DNA of 64,000 bases from Pseudomonas arsenicoxydans. Lineage in GTDB: Bacteria; Pseudomonadota; Gammaproteobacteria; Pseudomonadales; Pseudomonadaceae. Below the pieces are notes generated by a model. The model was not told where the DNA came from. It saw nothing but the letters and a program-made list of their open reading frames with translations, and searched no databases. Position numbers and translations under genes: made by a program. Location of the stretch: contig NZ_RCZE01000015.1 of the NCBI RefSeq assembly GCF_006438915.1, forward strand, positions 1 through 64,000. The letters run 5' to 3'. This document shows positions 1 to 8,087 of the stretch, piece by piece. Numbering within the stretch: the stretch's first letter is position 1; each line of letters starts with the position of its first letter.

Positions 1-284
1 TCGCGCGATGTACATGGCCTGTTGGGTGGTGATCCGGCGACAGCCTGAGTTCAAGGCTCGGTATCAAGCATTACGCCAGAAAGGTAAATGCGCCAAAGTA
101 GCGCTGATCGCCTGCATGCGAGTGTTGTTGATACGGCTGAATGCCATGATTCGAGAGAAAACTGAGTGGCGAGAACAGGCAGCCTAAACAGGCTGCGTGT
201 TTTGTAAGGAATTTGCATGGCCTGGAGCCGTGGGAGTTCAGCTGTCTTCCGATAAGCCTTAAAAATAAAGTCATCAAGACAGTT
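1..284 (+). mobile_element. IS110-family insertion sequence, right-hand end only
   Basis: The window opens inside the 3' end of a transposase gene of the IS110 type (see the CDS at 2-187). After its stop codon comes about 95 bp of non-coding DNA. At about position 285 the sequence changes abruptly to the inner half of a REP palindrome (GCTCCCACATTT), whose outer half is missing. I infer the element ends near 284 and sits in a REP, as reported for several Pseudomonas IS110/IS1111 elements. A hairpin at 179-196 (GCAGCCT/AGGCTGC) overlaps the transposase stop. The exact border is a guess because the left end is outside the window. Confidence 0.6.
2..187 (+). CDS. IS110-family transposase, C-terminal fragment (cut by window edge)
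   Basis: The frame starting at base 2 is open to TAA at 185-187 and gives 61 residues with no start codon in view. The peptide includes YMACWVVIRRQPEF, then QALRQKGKCAKVALIACMR and a run ending in REKTEWREQAA. This is the typical C-terminal end of IS110-family (DEDD/transposase_20) recombinases: a helix with R-x-Y-x-x-L-x-x-x-G-K-x-x-K-V-A-L-x-A-x-M-R followed by a short basic/acidic tail. The catalytic DEDD domain lies to the left of the window, so activity cannot be judged. Confidence 0.75.
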   Translation, partial: RAMYMACWVVIRRQPEFKARYQALRQKGKCAKVALIACMRVLLIRLNAMIREKTEWREQAA

Positions 285-352
285 GCTCCCACATTTGAAC
301 GAGTTGTCTGAACTTACTCGGTTAAATGTGGGAGCGGGCTTGCTCGCGAAGG
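285..352. repeat. REP pair with truncated left arm
   Basis: The right arm is a full REP core, GTGGGAGCGGGCTTGCTCG, at about 328-348. The left arm retains only GCTCCCACATTT at 285-296; its TTCGCGAGCAAGCCC half is absent. Every other REP pair of this type in the window has both arms. The truncation coincides with the right end of the IS110-like element. Confidence 0.75.
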
Positions 353-500
353 GGCCCGAAAAAGCACCGATCATCACACTGACACACCGCCTGCGACACC
401 CCGCCACGCCACGACCTTGGTCGACACTGACTAACCGGGGCGGGCGTGCGAGACTGTCTCACCGGGCGGGAGTCCCGGGTGTCTTTCGTCTGGAGTTCCC

Positions 501-3500
501 ATGTCGCTGTCCAGCGGGCTGATCGCCGCCGTCGCCCTGGCCTATATGGCCATCATGTTCGCCATCGCCTTCTACGGTGACCGTCGCAGTACGCCGCTGC
601 CTCCGCGCATGCGCGCGTGGGTGTACAGCCTGTCACTGGCAGTCTATTGCACCAGCTGGACATTCTTTGGCGCTGTGGGCCAGGCGGCGGAACAGCTCTG
701 GTCGTTCCTGCCGATCTACCTTGGGCCGATCCTGCTGCTGGTGGGCGCGCCGTGGGTCCTGCAAAAAATGGTGATGATCAGCAAGCAGGAAAACATCACC
801 TCCATCGCCGACTTCATCGCCGCCCGCTACGGTAAATCCCAGTCACTGGCGATTGTAGTGGCACTGATCTGTCTGGTCGGCGTGCTGCCCTACATCGCCT
901 TGCAGCTCAAGGGCATCGTGCTCGGGGTGAACCTGCTGATTGGCGCGGGCGCCGACGCCATGGGGGTTCGCGCCCAGGACACGGCGTTGATTGTGTCGCT
1001 GGTGCTGGCGCTGTTCACCATTGTCTTCGGTACCCGCAACCTCGATGCCACGGAACACCACCGTGGCATGGTGCTGGCCATTGCGTTTGAGGCTTTGGTC
1101 AAACTGTTCGCGTTTCTCGCCGTCGGCGCGTTTGTGACGTTCGGCCTGTACGACGGTTTCGACGATCTGTTCAACCAGGCCATGCTCGCCCCGCGCCTAG
1201 AAGAATACTGGAAGGAAACCGTCAACTGGCCCTCGATGGTGGTGCAGACCGGCGTAGCGATGATGGCGATCATTTGCCTGCCCCGGCAGTTCCACGTGAC
1301 GGTGGTGGAGAACATTGATCCTCAGGATTTGCGTCTGGCCAAATGGGTGTTTCCGGCCTACCTGGCCTTGGCCGCGTTGTTTGTCGTACCGATCGCCCTC
1401 GCCGGTCAGATGATGCTGCCCAGCTCGGTGCTGCCGGACTCGTTCGTCATCAGCCTGCCGCTCGCCCAGGCTCACCCTGCCCTCGCCTTGCTGGCGTTTA
1501 TCGGCGGTGCCTCGGCGGCGACCGGCATGGTGATTGTCGCCAGCGTCGCGCTGTCAACCATGGTGTCCAACGACATGCTGCTGCCCTGGTTGTTACGCCG
1601 CAACAATGCCGAGCGGCCGTTCGAAGTGTTTCGCCAGTGGATGCTCTCGGTGCGCCGCGTGAGCATCGTGGTGATTTTGCTCCTCGCCTATGTCAGCTAT
1701 CGCCTGCTGGGCTCGACCGCCAGCCTGGCAACCATCGGCCAGATCGCCTTTGCCGCCGTGACGCAACTGGCCCCAGCCATGCTCGGCGCGCTGTACTGGA
1801 AGCAGGCCAACCGTCGCGGCGTATTCGCCGGCCTCGCCGCCGGAACATTCTTGTGGTTCTACACGCTGATCTTGCCGATTGCGGCCCGTAGCCTCGGCTG
1901 GCCATTGGAGAGCTTCCCGGGCCTTGCGTGGTTGCACAGCAACCCGATGAACCTGCCGATCACCCCGCTGACCCAAGGCGTGGTGCTGTCGCTGGCCGGT
2001 AATTTCACCTTGTTTGCCTGGGTCTCGGTGTTGTCCCGCACGCGGGTGTCGGAGCACTGGCAGGCCGGTCGTTTTATCGGCCAGGAAATCAGCGCACGCC
2101 CCAACGCCCGTTCGATGCTCGCCGTGCAGATCGATGATTTGCTGCAACTGGCCGCCCGTTTCGTCGGTGAAGAACGGGCGCGTCAGAGTTTCATCCGTTT
2201 CGCCTACCGCCAGGGCAAAGGCTTCAACCCGAATCAAAACGCCGACGGTGAATGGATCGCCCACACCGAACGCTTGCTGGCGGGTGTACTCGGCGCGTCT
2301 TCGACTCGGGCGGTGGTAAAAGCGGCCATCGAAGGTCGGGAAATGCAGCTGGAAGATGTCGTGCGGATCGCCGACGAAGCATCGGAAGTGCTGCAGTTCA
2401 ACCGCGCCCTGCTGCAAGGCGCGATCGAAAACATTACCCAGGGCATCAGCGTGGTCGACCAGTCGCTGAAACTGGTGGCCTGGAACCGGCGTTATCTGGA
2501 GCTGTTCAACTACCCGGACGGCCTGATCAGCGTCGGACGACCGATTGCGGACATCATTCGCCACAACGCCGAACGCGGCTTGTGCGGTCCCGGGGAAGCC
2601 GAAGTGCATGTCGCACGCCGCCTGCACTGGATGCGCCAGGGTCGCGCCCATACCTCGGAACGACTGTTCCCCAACGGGCGGGTGATCGAGCTGATCGGCA
2701 ATCCGATGCCCGGTGGTGGTTTCGTCATGAGTTTCACCGACATCACTGCGTTCCGCGAAGCCGAACAAGCGCTGACCGAAGCCAACGAAGGCCTGGAGCA
2801 GCGGGTGGCCGAGCGCACCCACGAGTTGTCGCAACTCAACGTGGCGTTGACGGAAGCCAAGGGCACTGCCGAATCCGCCAACCAGTCGAAAACCCGCTTC
2901 CTGGCCGCCGTAAGCCATGACTTGATGCAACCGCTGAACGCTGCGCGCCTGTTCTCCGCCGCGCTGTCTCACCAGGACGATGGCCTGTCGGGCGAGGCGC
3001 AAAAACTGGTCCAACACCTGGACAGTTCGTTGCGTTCGGCAGAGGACTTGATCAGCGACCTGCTGGACATTTCCCGCCTGGAAAACGGCAAGATCAACCC
3101 GGACATCAAACCGTTCGCGCTCAATGAACTGTTCGCCCCCCTCGACGCCGAATTCAAGGCGCAGGCTCAGGAGCAAGGACTGACCTTTCGGGTTCGCAGC
3201 AGCACGTTGCGGGTCGACAGCGACATCAAGCTGCTGCGACGGATCCTGCAAAACTTCCTGACCAATGCGTTCCGCTATGCCAAAGGGCCGGTGCTGCTGG
3301 GCGTTCGCCGGCGCAAAGGAGAACTGTGTCTGGAGGTCTGGGACCGCGGGCCGGGCATCGAGCAAGACAAACTGCAGGTGATTTTCGAAGAATTCAAACG
3401 TCTGGACAGTCACCAGACTCGCGCCGAGAAAGGCCTGGGATTAGGCCTGGCGATTGCCGATGGGTTGTGTAATGTCTTGGGACACACGCTACAAGTTCGC

Positions 3501-3971
3501 TCCTGGCCGGGACGCGGCAGTGTGTTCAGCGTCAGTGTGCCGCTGGCGCTGGCACAAACCGTGGCGCCGACCAAGACCGCCGAACTCAACGGCCATGTGT
3601 TGAGCGGCGCGCAGGTGCTGTGCATCGACAATGAAGACAGCATTCTGATCGGCATGAACAGCCTGCTGACACGCTGGGGTTGTCAGGTCTGGACGGCACG
3701 TAACAGAAAGGAATGTGCCGCCCTGCTCAATGCCGGGGTTCGTCCGCAACTGGCGCTGGTGGATTACCATCTGGACCATGGCGAAACCGGGACCGAGCTG
3801 ATGGCGTGGTTGCGCACTCAACTGGGGGAACCGGTGCCGGGGGTGGTAATCAGCGCCGATGGCCGGCCCGAGACGGTGGCACAGGTGCATGCGGCGGGGC
3901 TGGATTATTTGGCTAAACCGGTGAAACCGGCGGCGCTTAGGGCGTTGTTGAGTCGGCATTTGCCGTTGTAG
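501..3971 (+). CDS. Hybrid sensor histidine kinase with N-terminal sodium:solute symporter domain
   Basis: Inner-membrane sensor of 1156 residues. Residues 1 to about 480 form a roughly 12-helix SLC5/sodium:solute-symporter-like module. A linker follows, then a PAS region (about 635-745, with NITQGISVVDQ and WNRRYLELFNYPDG), a coiled coil (about 755-795), a HisKA domain with phospho-acceptor H806 in SHDLMQPLNAARLF, and a HATPase domain (N-box N918, then DRGPGIEQ and GLGLGLAIADG). A receiver domain at the C-terminus has acceptor D1088 in LVDYHLDHGETG. This architecture matches CbrA/MxtR/ErcS'-type pseudomonad kinases; unlike CbrA it carries a receiver, so MxtR-like is the closest guess. The ATG at 501 follows TGGAGT. 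No response regulator gene is adjacent. Confidence 0.93.
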   Translation: MSLSSGLIAAVALAYMAIMFAIAFYGDRRSTPLPPRMRAWVYSLSLAVYCTSWTFFGAVGQAAEQLWSFLPIYLGPILLLVGAPWVLQKMVMISKQENITSIADFIAARYGKSQSLAIVVALICLVGVLPYIALQLKGIVLGVNLLIGAGADAMGVRAQDTALIVSLVLALFTIVFGTRNLDATEHHRGMVLAIAFEALVKLFAFLAVGAFVTFGLYDGFDDLFNQAMLAPRLEEYWKETVNWPSMVVQTGVAMMAIICLPRQFHVTVVENIDPQDLRLAKWVFPAYLALAALFVVPIALAGQMMLPSSVLPDSFVISLPLAQAHPALALLAFIGGASAATGMVIVASVALSTMVSNDMLLPWLLRRNNAERPFEVFRQWMLSVRRVSIVVILLLAYVSYRLLGSTASLATIGQIAFAAVTQLAPAMLGALYWKQANRRGVFAGLAAGTFLWFYTLILPIAARSLGWPLESFPGLAWLHSNPMNLPITPLTQGVVLSLAGNFTLFAWVSVLSRTRVSEHWQAGRFIGQEISARPNARSMLAVQIDDLLQLAARFVGEERARQSFIRFAYRQGKGFNPNQNADGEWIAHTERLLAGVLGASSTRAVVKAAIEGREMQLEDVVRIADEASEVLQFNRALLQGAIENITQGISVVDQSLKLVAWNRRYLELFNYPDGLISVGRPIADIIRHNAERGLCGPGEAEVHVARRLHWMRQGRAHTSERLFPNGRVIELIGNPMPGGGFVMSFTDITAFREAEQALTEANEGLEQRVAERTHELSQLNVALTEAKGTAESANQSKTRFLAAVSHDLMQPLNAARLFSAALSHQDDGLSGEAQKLVQHLDSSLRSAEDLISDLLDISRLENGKINPDIKPFALNELFAPLDAEFKAQAQEQGLTFRVRSSTLRVDSDIKLLRRILQNFLTNAFRYAKGPVLLGVRRRKGELCLEVWDRGPGIEQDKLQVIFEEFKRLDSHQTRAEKGLGLGLAIADGLCNVLGHTLQVRSWPGRGSVFSVSVPLALAQTVAPTKTAELNGHVLSGAQVLCIDNEDSILIGMNSLLTRWGCQVWTARNRKECAALLNAGVRPQLALVDYHLDHGETGTELMAWLRTQLGEPVPGVVISADGRPETVAQVHAAGLDYLAKPVKPAALRALLSRHLPL

Positions 3972-3997
3972 CGCGGCCTTTCTGCCAATACAAAACC

Positions 3998-4131
3998 TGT
4001 GGCGAGGGAGCTTGCTCCCGCTCGGCTGCGCAGCAGTCGTAATTCAGGTTTCGCGGTACACCCGGAATGCGCAGTGGCCAGGACATGGGGCCGCTTCGCA
4101 ACCCAACGGGGGCAAGCCCCCTCGCCACAAG
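3998..4131. repeat. REP doublet, second family (GGCGAGGGGGCTTGCCCCC type)
   Basis: Two oppositely oriented arms flank a short spacer. The left arm is TGTGGCGAGGGAGCTTGCTC from 3998; the right arm is GGGGGCAAGCCCCCTCGCCA at about 4109-4128. Each arm is itself a palindrome with a CGGCTGCGCAGCAGTCG-like flank. It fills the gap between the sensor kinase and rmuC, which converge here, so it may also stop transcription from both sides. Short ORFs drawn through it are artefacts of the repeat. Confidence 0.8.
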
Positions 4132-4143
4132 TTCAGTGGAAAC

Positions 4144-5622
4144 TTACTCCGGCAACTCGGCCAAGCCATCCACATCGGTCATCGCCCGCTCAAGCAAGTC
4201 CGCCGGCAAGCTCTTGCTGGCGCGCGCCCCGAGCAACTTCAGCTGTTCGCTGCGACTGACCAGATTCCCGCGGCCTTCTGTCAGCTTGTTGCGCGCAGAG
4301 CTGTAGGCTTTATCCAGTTGCTGCAAGCGATTGCCGACTTCGTCCAGGTCCTGGATGAACAACACAAACTTGTCGTACAGCCACCCGGCACGCTCGGCGA
4401 TTTCCCGGGCGTTCTGGCTCTGGCGCTCCTGCTTCCACAGGCTGTCGATGACCCGCAGAGTCGCCAACAAAGTGGTGGGGCTGACGATCACGATGTTGCG
4501 GTCGAAAGCTTCCTGGAACAGCGTCGGCTCTGCCTGCAAAGCCGCGGAAAACGCCGCTTCGATCGGTACGAAAAGCAAGACGAAATCCAGGCTGTGCAAG
4601 CCGTCGAGCCGTTTGTAATCCTTGCCGGACAGACCTTTGACGTGATTACGCAGCGACAGTACGTGCTGTTTGATGGCGATCTGGCCGATCGCATCGTCTT
4701 CGGCCGCTACGTACTGCTGATAGGCCGTCAGGCTGACCTTGGAGTCGACCACCACCTGCTTGTCGCCCGGCAGGTAAATAATCACATCCGGTTGGAAGCG
4801 CTCGCCGTCCGGGCCTTTGAGAGTGACCTGGGTCTGGTACTCGCGGCCCTTCTCCAGGCCCGCGTGTTCAAGCACTCGCTCGAGAATCAGTTCGCCCCAG
4901 TTGCCTTGGGTTTTTTGCCCTTTCAAAGCGCGCGTGAGGTTGGTGGCTTCGTCGCTCAGGCGCAGGTTCAGCTGTTGCAGGCGTTCCAGTTCCTTGGCCA
5001 GCGAGAAACGCTCACGGGCTTCGGCTTGATAACTTTCCTCGACGCGTTTTTCGAAGGACTGAATGCGTTCTTTCAACGGATCGAGCAGTTGGCCCAACCG
5101 CTGTTGACTGGTTTCGGCGAAGCGCTGCTCACGCTCATCGAAAATCTTGCCCGCCAGCTCGGCGAACTGCGCTCGCAGCTCGTCTCTCGAACCTTGCAGG
5201 TCACTGAGGCGTTGCTGATGGCTTTCCTGTTGCTCGCGCAGCTCGGCGTTGAGCGACGCCGCCAGCGTGTCCAGGCGACGCAGCTCAGCCTCTTTACCGG
5301 CGCGCTCGATGTTCCAGGCGTGAGACGCATCGCGGGCGTCATCGCGCTCGATTTGCAGCAGTTCGACTTCACGGCGCGTGGCAGCAAGGTCCGCTTGCTT
5401 GGCGGCATTGGCTTGGCTCAGGTCACCGATTTCATCGCGACAGGCGTCGAGTTGGGCATTCAGGCCGTCCTGCGCCAGTTGGGCCATGGCCAGACGTTCT
5501 TCCAGCAGAGCGGCCTCGGCTTGCGAGCCACTCGCACGGCGCTGAATTTGCCAGGCCAGTACCAGCAATGGCAGGCCCGCGCCCGCCAGACCGAGTAATA
5601 GGCTGGTCAAGTCCATAGCCAT
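4144..5622 (-). CDS. rmuC: DNA recombination protein RmuC homologue
   Basis: 492 residues. One N-terminal transmembrane segment (LLLGLAGAGLPLLVLAW) is followed by about 200 residues of heptad-rich coiled coil (repeated LEERLA, LNAELREQQESHQQRL). The C-terminal RmuC core includes KGQKTQGNWGELILERVLE, FQPDVIIYLPGDKQVVVDSK and VLLFVPIEAAF. RmuC proteins limit inversions at short inverted repeats and resemble restriction-endonuclease folds; the D-x-K in VVVDSKVSL fits such a core. The gene is monocistronic and converges with the sensor kinase across a REP doublet. Family assignment is firm; the molecular activity is inferred from the family. Confidence 0.93.
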   Translation of the reverse strand: MAMDLTSLLLGLAGAGLPLLVLAWQIQRRASGSQAEAALLEERLAMAQLAQDGLNAQLDACRDEIGDLSQANAAKQADLAATRREVELLQIERDDARDASHAWNIERAGKEAELRRLDTLAASLNAELREQQESHQQRLSDLQGSRDELRAQFAELAGKIFDEREQRFAETSQQRLGQLLDPLKERIQSFEKRVEESYQAEARERFSLAKELERLQQLNLRLSDEATNLTRALKGQKTQGNWGELILERVLEHAGLEKGREYQTQVTLKGPDGERFQPDVIIYLPGDKQVVVDSKVSLTAYQQYVAAEDDAIGQIAIKQHVLSLRNHVKGLSGKDYKRLDGLHSLDFVLLFVPIEAAFSAALQAEPTLFQEAFDRNIVIVSPTTLLATLRVIDSLWKQERQSQNAREIAERAGWLYDKFVLFIQDLDEVGNRLQQLDKAYSSARNKLTEGRGNLVSRSEQLKLLGARASKSLPADLLERAMTDVDGLAELPE

Positions 5623-5683
5623 AGAGATTCCTGCCGATGAGATAAAGCTTGAAGGTTAACCAAGGCCACCTGACTTGGACAGC

Positions 5684-6007
5684 TCAGTCTTCGATCAGAC
5701 CCAGTTCCTGCTGGGCGCGCGAGTCCCCTGCCCGGGCGGCCTGACGCAGCAGGTCCTGACCAATGCGGCGATCACGGGCATTCCCGCATTCACGGCACAT
5801 CAGTTGCCCAAGGCGACTTTGCGCAGCCACCACGCCTTCACGGGCAGGCTGTTTGAGCAATCGCCCGGCGAAGTGCTTGATGGTGGGGTTATCCCCAAGA
5901 CGCGGACTGTCCAGCAGCCATTCGGCTACACGCATCGAAAAACGCTTAGGTGGGGTAACACGTGAAGGTGTGGAGGTAGCAGAGATTGATACTGAGCGAA
6001 ACTTCAT
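5684..6007 (-). CDS. Small Sel1-repeat protein
   Basis: About 107 residues from the ATG at 6007. Its C-terminal half carries one to two Sel1/TPR-like repeats: VVAAQSRLGQLMCRECGNARD, then QDLLRQAARAGDSRAQQELG, with the A-x-x-x-G-D-x-x-A-Q-x-x-L-G signature. Sel1 repeats form helix-turn-helix protein-binding scaffolds. Start choice is uncertain: MRVAEWLLDSP at 5935 (83 residues) is an equally good start, and the far-upstream start at 6115 adds a basic, low-complexity N-terminus I do not believe. It lies 61 bp beyond the rmuC start on the same strand, so it is probably transcribed before rmuC. The partner is unknown. Confidence 0.75.
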   Translation of the reverse strand: MKFRSVSISATSTPSRVTPPKRFSMRVAEWLLDSPRLGDNPTIKHFAGRLLKQPAREGVVAAQSRLGQLMCRECGNARDRRIGQDLLRQAARAGDSRAQQELGLIED

Positions 6008-6113
6008 AAAGCACTGTGGGACAGATCGGAAGGCGCGCAACTCTACTCTTTTTTTCTTACAGGTAAAGCCTAAAAAAACCCGGCACGCCCGTGCTAGAGC
6101 AAGCGCTCGGGAC

Positions 6114-6135
6114 AATCCACAGAAGCTGTGGATAA
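6114..6135. promoter_or_regulatory. Pair of inverted DnaA-box-like sequences
   Basis: TGTGGATAA at 6127-6135 is an exact match to the reverse complement of the consensus box TTATCCACA. It is preceded in inverted orientation by ATCCACAG, giving ATCCACAG-AAG-CTGTGGAT. A single pair is not an origin. It could be a DnaA-titration or DnaA-regulated site upstream of the Sel1 gene, or chance. Confidence 0.3.
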
Positions 6136-6463
6136 CTCAGTGGACAACCGCCCTTGAACTCGCGCAAAGCCCTGTGGAATGGGGCTCGCAGTCAAACTGA
6201 CGATTTTTTCACCAGTAAAAAAAAGCGATGTTTTTCATTGACTTAAATTTTCAATACAGGCACCCACTGTAGGTGAGGCCTGGATGACAGTGGGGTTACA
6301 GTCTGCGCAACTTTTGTGCACAAGTACCTTGACGGCGGTTATATGGATGCACTTTTTCGGCGCGTTTTGGCACGGCCTCTGGGGATAAATCGGCAAAACC
6401 CTTGATCCAGCCAGATCGCGAACCGATGAGTGACAGCCACCACCGGTCGGAATATGAGCCATT

Positions 6464-6754
6464 TCAGGAGGAGCGACCAAGGTTCTTCAATCTTTTTTGC
6501 CAACATACTTCCATTCTCAAATTCAATCCGTTAGTATCCGCGGCGTTAGTACCAAGCTGAAAGTCAATTCTGGTCGAACAAATCCTCGCGGTCAGCCTTC
6601 CCTCAAGAGAAGCCTCCACCGACAAAACAGGATCGACCACCTCGATGGTTTCCAGGTAAACCTTGCGCCAACACAGCCTTCGAACCAAGCGAAGGGTGTT
6701 GCGAAGCTCACTTACTCTGACCGAACCAGCCTGCAAATTGATCAGGATCTTCAC
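6464..6754 (-). CDS. Doubtful ORF of unknown function
   Basis: 96 codons from a GTG at 6754 to TGA at 6464; the frame is open upstream of the GTG to a TAG near 6796. The peptide looks protein-like rather than like a shadow: VKILINLQAGSVRVSELRN, then VYLETIEVVDPVLSVEASLE, with balanced acidic and basic residues. I recognise no family. Codon use is less GC-rich at third positions than in neighbours, there is no convincing ribosome-binding site, and it may be a decayed gene or a coincidence in an RNA-bearing region. Confidence 0.25.
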   Translation of the reverse strand: MKILINLQAGSVRVSELRNTLRLVRRLCWRKVYLETIEVVDPVLSVEASLEGRLTARICSTRIDFQLGTNAADTNGLNLRMEVCWQKRLKNLGRSS

Positions 6755-6958
6755 CCCGGGCCCCGAACCTTTGCCCTTGATGTGTTGCCTGCCCTCCTAA
6801 GTACCTACCTGCCAGCCCAAGCGCGCCAATTATCAGCGCTTCAAACTGGCTGCTTTGTTCCAGTCGGGTTCTTCGTTCGACCAATGGTGGTTGTCGTCAC
6901 TGGAACGTTTTAATTTTGCACGGCTCTTATCCGTGTCGCTTGTAGGAACACCAACACT

Positions 6959-7183
6959 ATGTCTACTCAAATCCACACTCAGGATGCCATTCGCACCCTA
7001 ACCAACGCTTTTGCTCCAATGAACTGCCTGATCATGGCTGCTCGCAAAGGCTGCTTCAGTTTCACTCTGGTCAACGAACACGGCATCGCTCGTCACAGCG
7101 AACGCCTGTACCCCGATCAATACTCCAGCGCAGAGCCGCTGCAGGCCGTGATCGAGCGTACCCGCCAGGCATTGATTGCCTGA
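6959..7183 (+). CDS. Small conserved-looking protein of unknown function
   Basis: 74 residues, beginning MSTQIHTQDAIRTLTNAFAP and ending ERTRQALIA. The middle (CLIMAARKGCFSFTLVNEHGIARHSERLYP) suggests a compact alpha/beta fold with two cysteines and a histidine; no membrane segment or signal is present. ATG at 6959 follows TAGGA at a somewhat long spacing. A strong terminator comes 23 bp after the stop, so it is transcribed alone. I do not recognise the family. The clear start, terminator and good codon use argue that it is a real gene. Confidence 0.7.
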   Translation: MSTQIHTQDAIRTLTNAFAPMNCLIMAARKGCFSFTLVNEHGIARHSERLYPDQYSSAEPLQAVIERTRQALIA

Positions 7184-7206
7184 GACGCCAGAAAGACTGA
7201 AAAACC

Positions 7207-7236
7207 AAAGCCCCGCTCAAAAAAGCGGGGCTTTTT
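7207..7236 (+). terminator. Rho-independent terminator after the 74-codon gene
   Basis: AAAGCCCCGCT-CAAAA-AGCGGGGCTTTTT: a GC-rich stem with a run of T, 23 bp after the stop at 7183. Confidence 0.9.
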
Positions 7237-7277
7237 ATTGCCCGATATTTCCCTTTTTGCGGTATCTCACTAAGCAC

Positions 7278-7295
7278 TAACCGATATAACGGTTA
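7278..7295. promoter_or_regulatory. Perfect inverted repeat TAACCG-N6-CGGTTA
   Basis: TAACCG ATATAA CGGTTA lies about 165 bp upstream of the gene at 7459 in an AT-rich stretch. Its dyad and spacing fit a dimeric regulator site, but I cannot name the regulator. Confidence 0.4.
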
Positions 7296-7458
7296 TAACT
7301 CGAAGCTGGAAATATTTTAAAAACAGTCCTTTACAGCGCGATTTTGACACTACACTTCAACTCAAGCGGCTTGATCCGCTTCCGGCGAGCCTGATTCGAA
7401 CCACCGCTGCCAAGGCCTCCTTCAGGTATCGCCGCCCACTTCATGTTTCGAGGGCTTT

Positions 7459-7941
7459 ATGGGTATCGCTGCCAGCGAACTGTGCCGTTATGTGATTCGT
7501 CCGACCTTGATCTACCTCGGACGCCATAGCGCAACTGCCGAATCCTTGCTGCTGGGCATCGCCGCCAGTCAGTCAGCCCTTGGTTCCGCCCTGCATGACC
7601 GCCGTGGACACGGCCTGTACCGAATCGCCGAACCCCGCCACCAGGCACTCTGGGATCACTATCTGGCACTGGACCCGGAACGGGCAAGCCTCGTTCGTGG
7701 CCTGGCCAGCCAACATGCCTTTCTCAGCGGGCCGCACCTGGAATTGACCGTTAACCTGCGTTACGCCACCGCCATTGCCTGGCTGCTGGTCGAAGAACAG
7801 AACACTCCCCTCCCCGCCGCCGATGATTTGTTGGGCATGGCCCGAATCTGGCGTCAGACCTTTCAGCCTCAGGGACGCCTGCGCGACTTCACTTACGCCT
7901 GGCAAACCTGTGTTTCACCGCTGAATCAGGTCGCCTGCTGA
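7459..7941 (+). CDS. Conserved protein of unknown function (160 aa)
   Basis: 160 residues from the ATG at 7459, preceded by CGAGGGCTTT. It is soluble and mostly helical by appearance, opening MGIAASELCRYVIRPTLIYLG. Later segments include LLLGIAASQSALGSALHDRR, HGLYRIAEPRHQALWDHYLA and LLGMARIWRQTFQPQGR. No signal peptide, membrane helix or catalytic motif is obvious. The regular spacing of leucines and the LYxIxxxxHxxLWDxYLA motif suggest a small helical domain of the kind pseudomonads often annotate only as hypothetical. It stands alone upstream of fadL, about 145 bp away, with no sign of an operon. Function unknown. Confidence 0.8.
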   Translation: MGIAASELCRYVIRPTLIYLGRHSATAESLLLGIAASQSALGSALHDRRGHGLYRIAEPRHQALWDHYLALDPERASLVRGLASQHAFLSGPHLELTVNLRYATAIAWLLVEEQNTPLPAADDLLGMARIWRQTFQPQGRLRDFTYAWQTCVSPLNQVAC

Positions 7942-8087
7942 CCCCCCGGTTTTACAAAATCGTGCATCCGGCCGCGAATCTGGTCTGATTGTCCTACAAA
8001 ACCGCTCTAACTCAAGCCATACAGCCTATAGCGCTGGGACGAAAATGTTGGTAATTTTCGCCCCGGTGATCACCAGGAGTTCTAATA

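Larger units (their letters stand above)
6008..6958. other. Long region without a recognised gene
   Basis: About 950 bp, visibly more AT-rich than its surroundings. It contains a perfect DnaA-box-like 9-mer (TGTGGATAA, 6127-6135) facing a weaker one. There is also an AAAAAAAA tract near 6218-6225, a doubtful minus-strand ORF (6464-6754, listed separately), and the upstream region of the 74-codon gene at 6959. The plus-strand ORF at 6497-6913 begins with TTG and has a composition like an antisense shadow. No RNA family was recognised. Confidence 0.5.

Noticed and set aside
1593..3413. 606-codon ORF antisense to the hybrid kinase
   Set aside because: It mirrors the GC-rich codon pattern of the sensor gene, has no ribosome-binding site, and its product is rich in Q, R, H and P with no domain.
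6497..6913. 138-codon plus-strand ORF in the gene-poor region
   Set aside because: Starts with TTG, no ribosome-binding site at proper distance, and S/R/P/Q-rich composition of a shadow frame.
6900..6925. Sigma-54-like promoter TGGAAC...TTGCAC before the 74-codon gene
   Set aside because: Spacing between the GG and GC elements is too long for a -24/-12 promoter.
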